Part shown: one piece after another, positions 63,788 to 64,000 of the stretch
Layout of the letters: each line of letters begins with the position of its first letter
How positions within the stretch are numbered: the first letter of the stretch is position 1
Assembly: GCA_947493995.1 (NCBI GenBank)
Contig: CANLTJ010000010.1
Coordinates: 22,538 to 86,537, forward strand
DNA length: 64,000 nucleotides
DNA from: an uncultured Arachnia sp.
GTDB taxonomy: Bacteria > Actinomycetota > Actinomycetes > Propionibacteriales > Propionibacteriaceae
Direction of reading: 5' to 3'
Notes under the pieces: generated by a model
Told to the model about the DNA's origin: nothing
Database searches by the model: none
The model's input: only the letters and a program-made list of their open reading frames with translations
Made by a program: the position numbers and the translations under genes

Positions 63788-64000
63788 ATGACTGATCTTA
63801 CGCTTCACGTTGCTGCAGACACCTATTGCGAGCGCTGTGACGTTCTCGTGGGCCTGGACGGCTTCCACGTCACCGACGTCAAAGAAGACCATGGGCAGCT
63901 GACGGTCACGATCGAGTCGGCGCCGACGGTGATGGGATGCCCGGTCTGCGGGGTCGTGGCGCATGGCCACGGCCGAACGGTGGCGGAGCTGGTCGATGCC
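63788..64000 (+). CDS. ISL3-family transposase (N-terminal part, cut by window edge)
   Basis: 71 codons visible. The N-terminal zinc-binding region has CERCD near residue 14 and CPVCGVVAHGHGRTVAELVDA near residues 51-71, the start of the ISL3 (Tnp_ISL3) domain. The rest, including the DDE catalytic core, lies beyond the window. AAGGA eight bases upstream is the ribosome site. The enzyme would cut and paste the element. Confidence 0.88.
   Translation, partial: MTDLTLHVAADTYCERCDVLVGLDGFHVTDVKEDHGQLTVTIESAPTVMGCPVCGVVAHGHGRTVAELVDA

Larger units (their letters stand above)
63661..64000 (+). mobile_element. ISL3-family insertion sequence (left end, truncated by window)
   Basis: The left end begins near 63661-63663 with GGCTCTTCGGACTTGAGTG, matching the GGCTCTTCG-type termini of actinobacterial ISL3 elements. 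The transposase starts at 63788 and runs off the window. The right inverted repeat and the expected 8-bp target duplication cannot be seen; bases just left of the end (CACTTAAG) are a candidate. Confidence 0.82.

Overview
The window is chromosomal DNA of a high-GC actinobacterium. Mycothiol genes (mshD, mycothione reductase), a GlnR-mshD-Pst neighbourhood, DUF3151, ResB/CcsB cytochrome maturation and many leaderless or ATGA-coupled starts all point that way. Propionibacteriales/Propionibacteriaceae is my best guess, from overall gene content only. No rRNA, tRNA or CRISPR array was seen. The left edge cuts resB and the right edge cuts an ISL3-family insertion sequence.

Region 1 (1-24 kb) is mostly core genome. 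It holds resB-ccsB plus a membrane sigma-like/GerMN/Gmad2 protein, an SDR and mycothione reductase. A small accessory patch follows, with an orphan FitA-type antitoxin, a GNAT and three related nested hairpin repeats. Next is a phosphate block on the minus strand: glnR-mshD-ppk-mutT1-like, then pstSCAB behind a clear PHO box. After that come dtd, nitrobindin, ygfZ (with a 169-bp MITE touching its stop codon), tpx, a SatD/SatE-like divergent pair, an HD protein, SRPBCC and typA.

Region 2 (24-33 kb) is a complete type II Wadjet anti-plasmid system (jetA-jetB-jetC-jetD, minus strand) next to an orphan Phd-type antitoxin. jetABC are translationally coupled, and jetD is set apart by a 196-bp gap.

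Region 3 (33-39 kb) is a PTS-dependent dihydroxyacetone kinase operon, dhaK-dhaL-dhaM. DhaM is one chain carrying EIIA, HPr and Enzyme I. DUF3151 and an SDR flank it.

Region 4 (39-63.5 kb) is a surface or exopolysaccharide locus. It contains a polyprenyl-phosphate sugar transferase, a polysaccharide co-polymerase with a degenerate tyrosine-kinase domain, a polymerase fused to a Wzz-like domain, a GT2, a WecB/TagA-type GT, a Wzx flippase, a pyruvyltransferase, a nitroreductase-like protein, an APH-like kinase, a sugar-associated ATP-grasp and a secreted glycosidase. Two PAPS-dependent sulfotransferases lie in the middle of the locus, and ATP sulfurylase (cysDN), the PAP phosphatase cysQ and a TauE/SafE exporter are embedded in it. 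I read the region as a candidate sulfated and pyruvylated glycan pathway; this is the most interesting system in the window. By eye, base composition is more AT-rich here, strongest at about 59.2-60.7 kb, which suggests horizontal acquisition.
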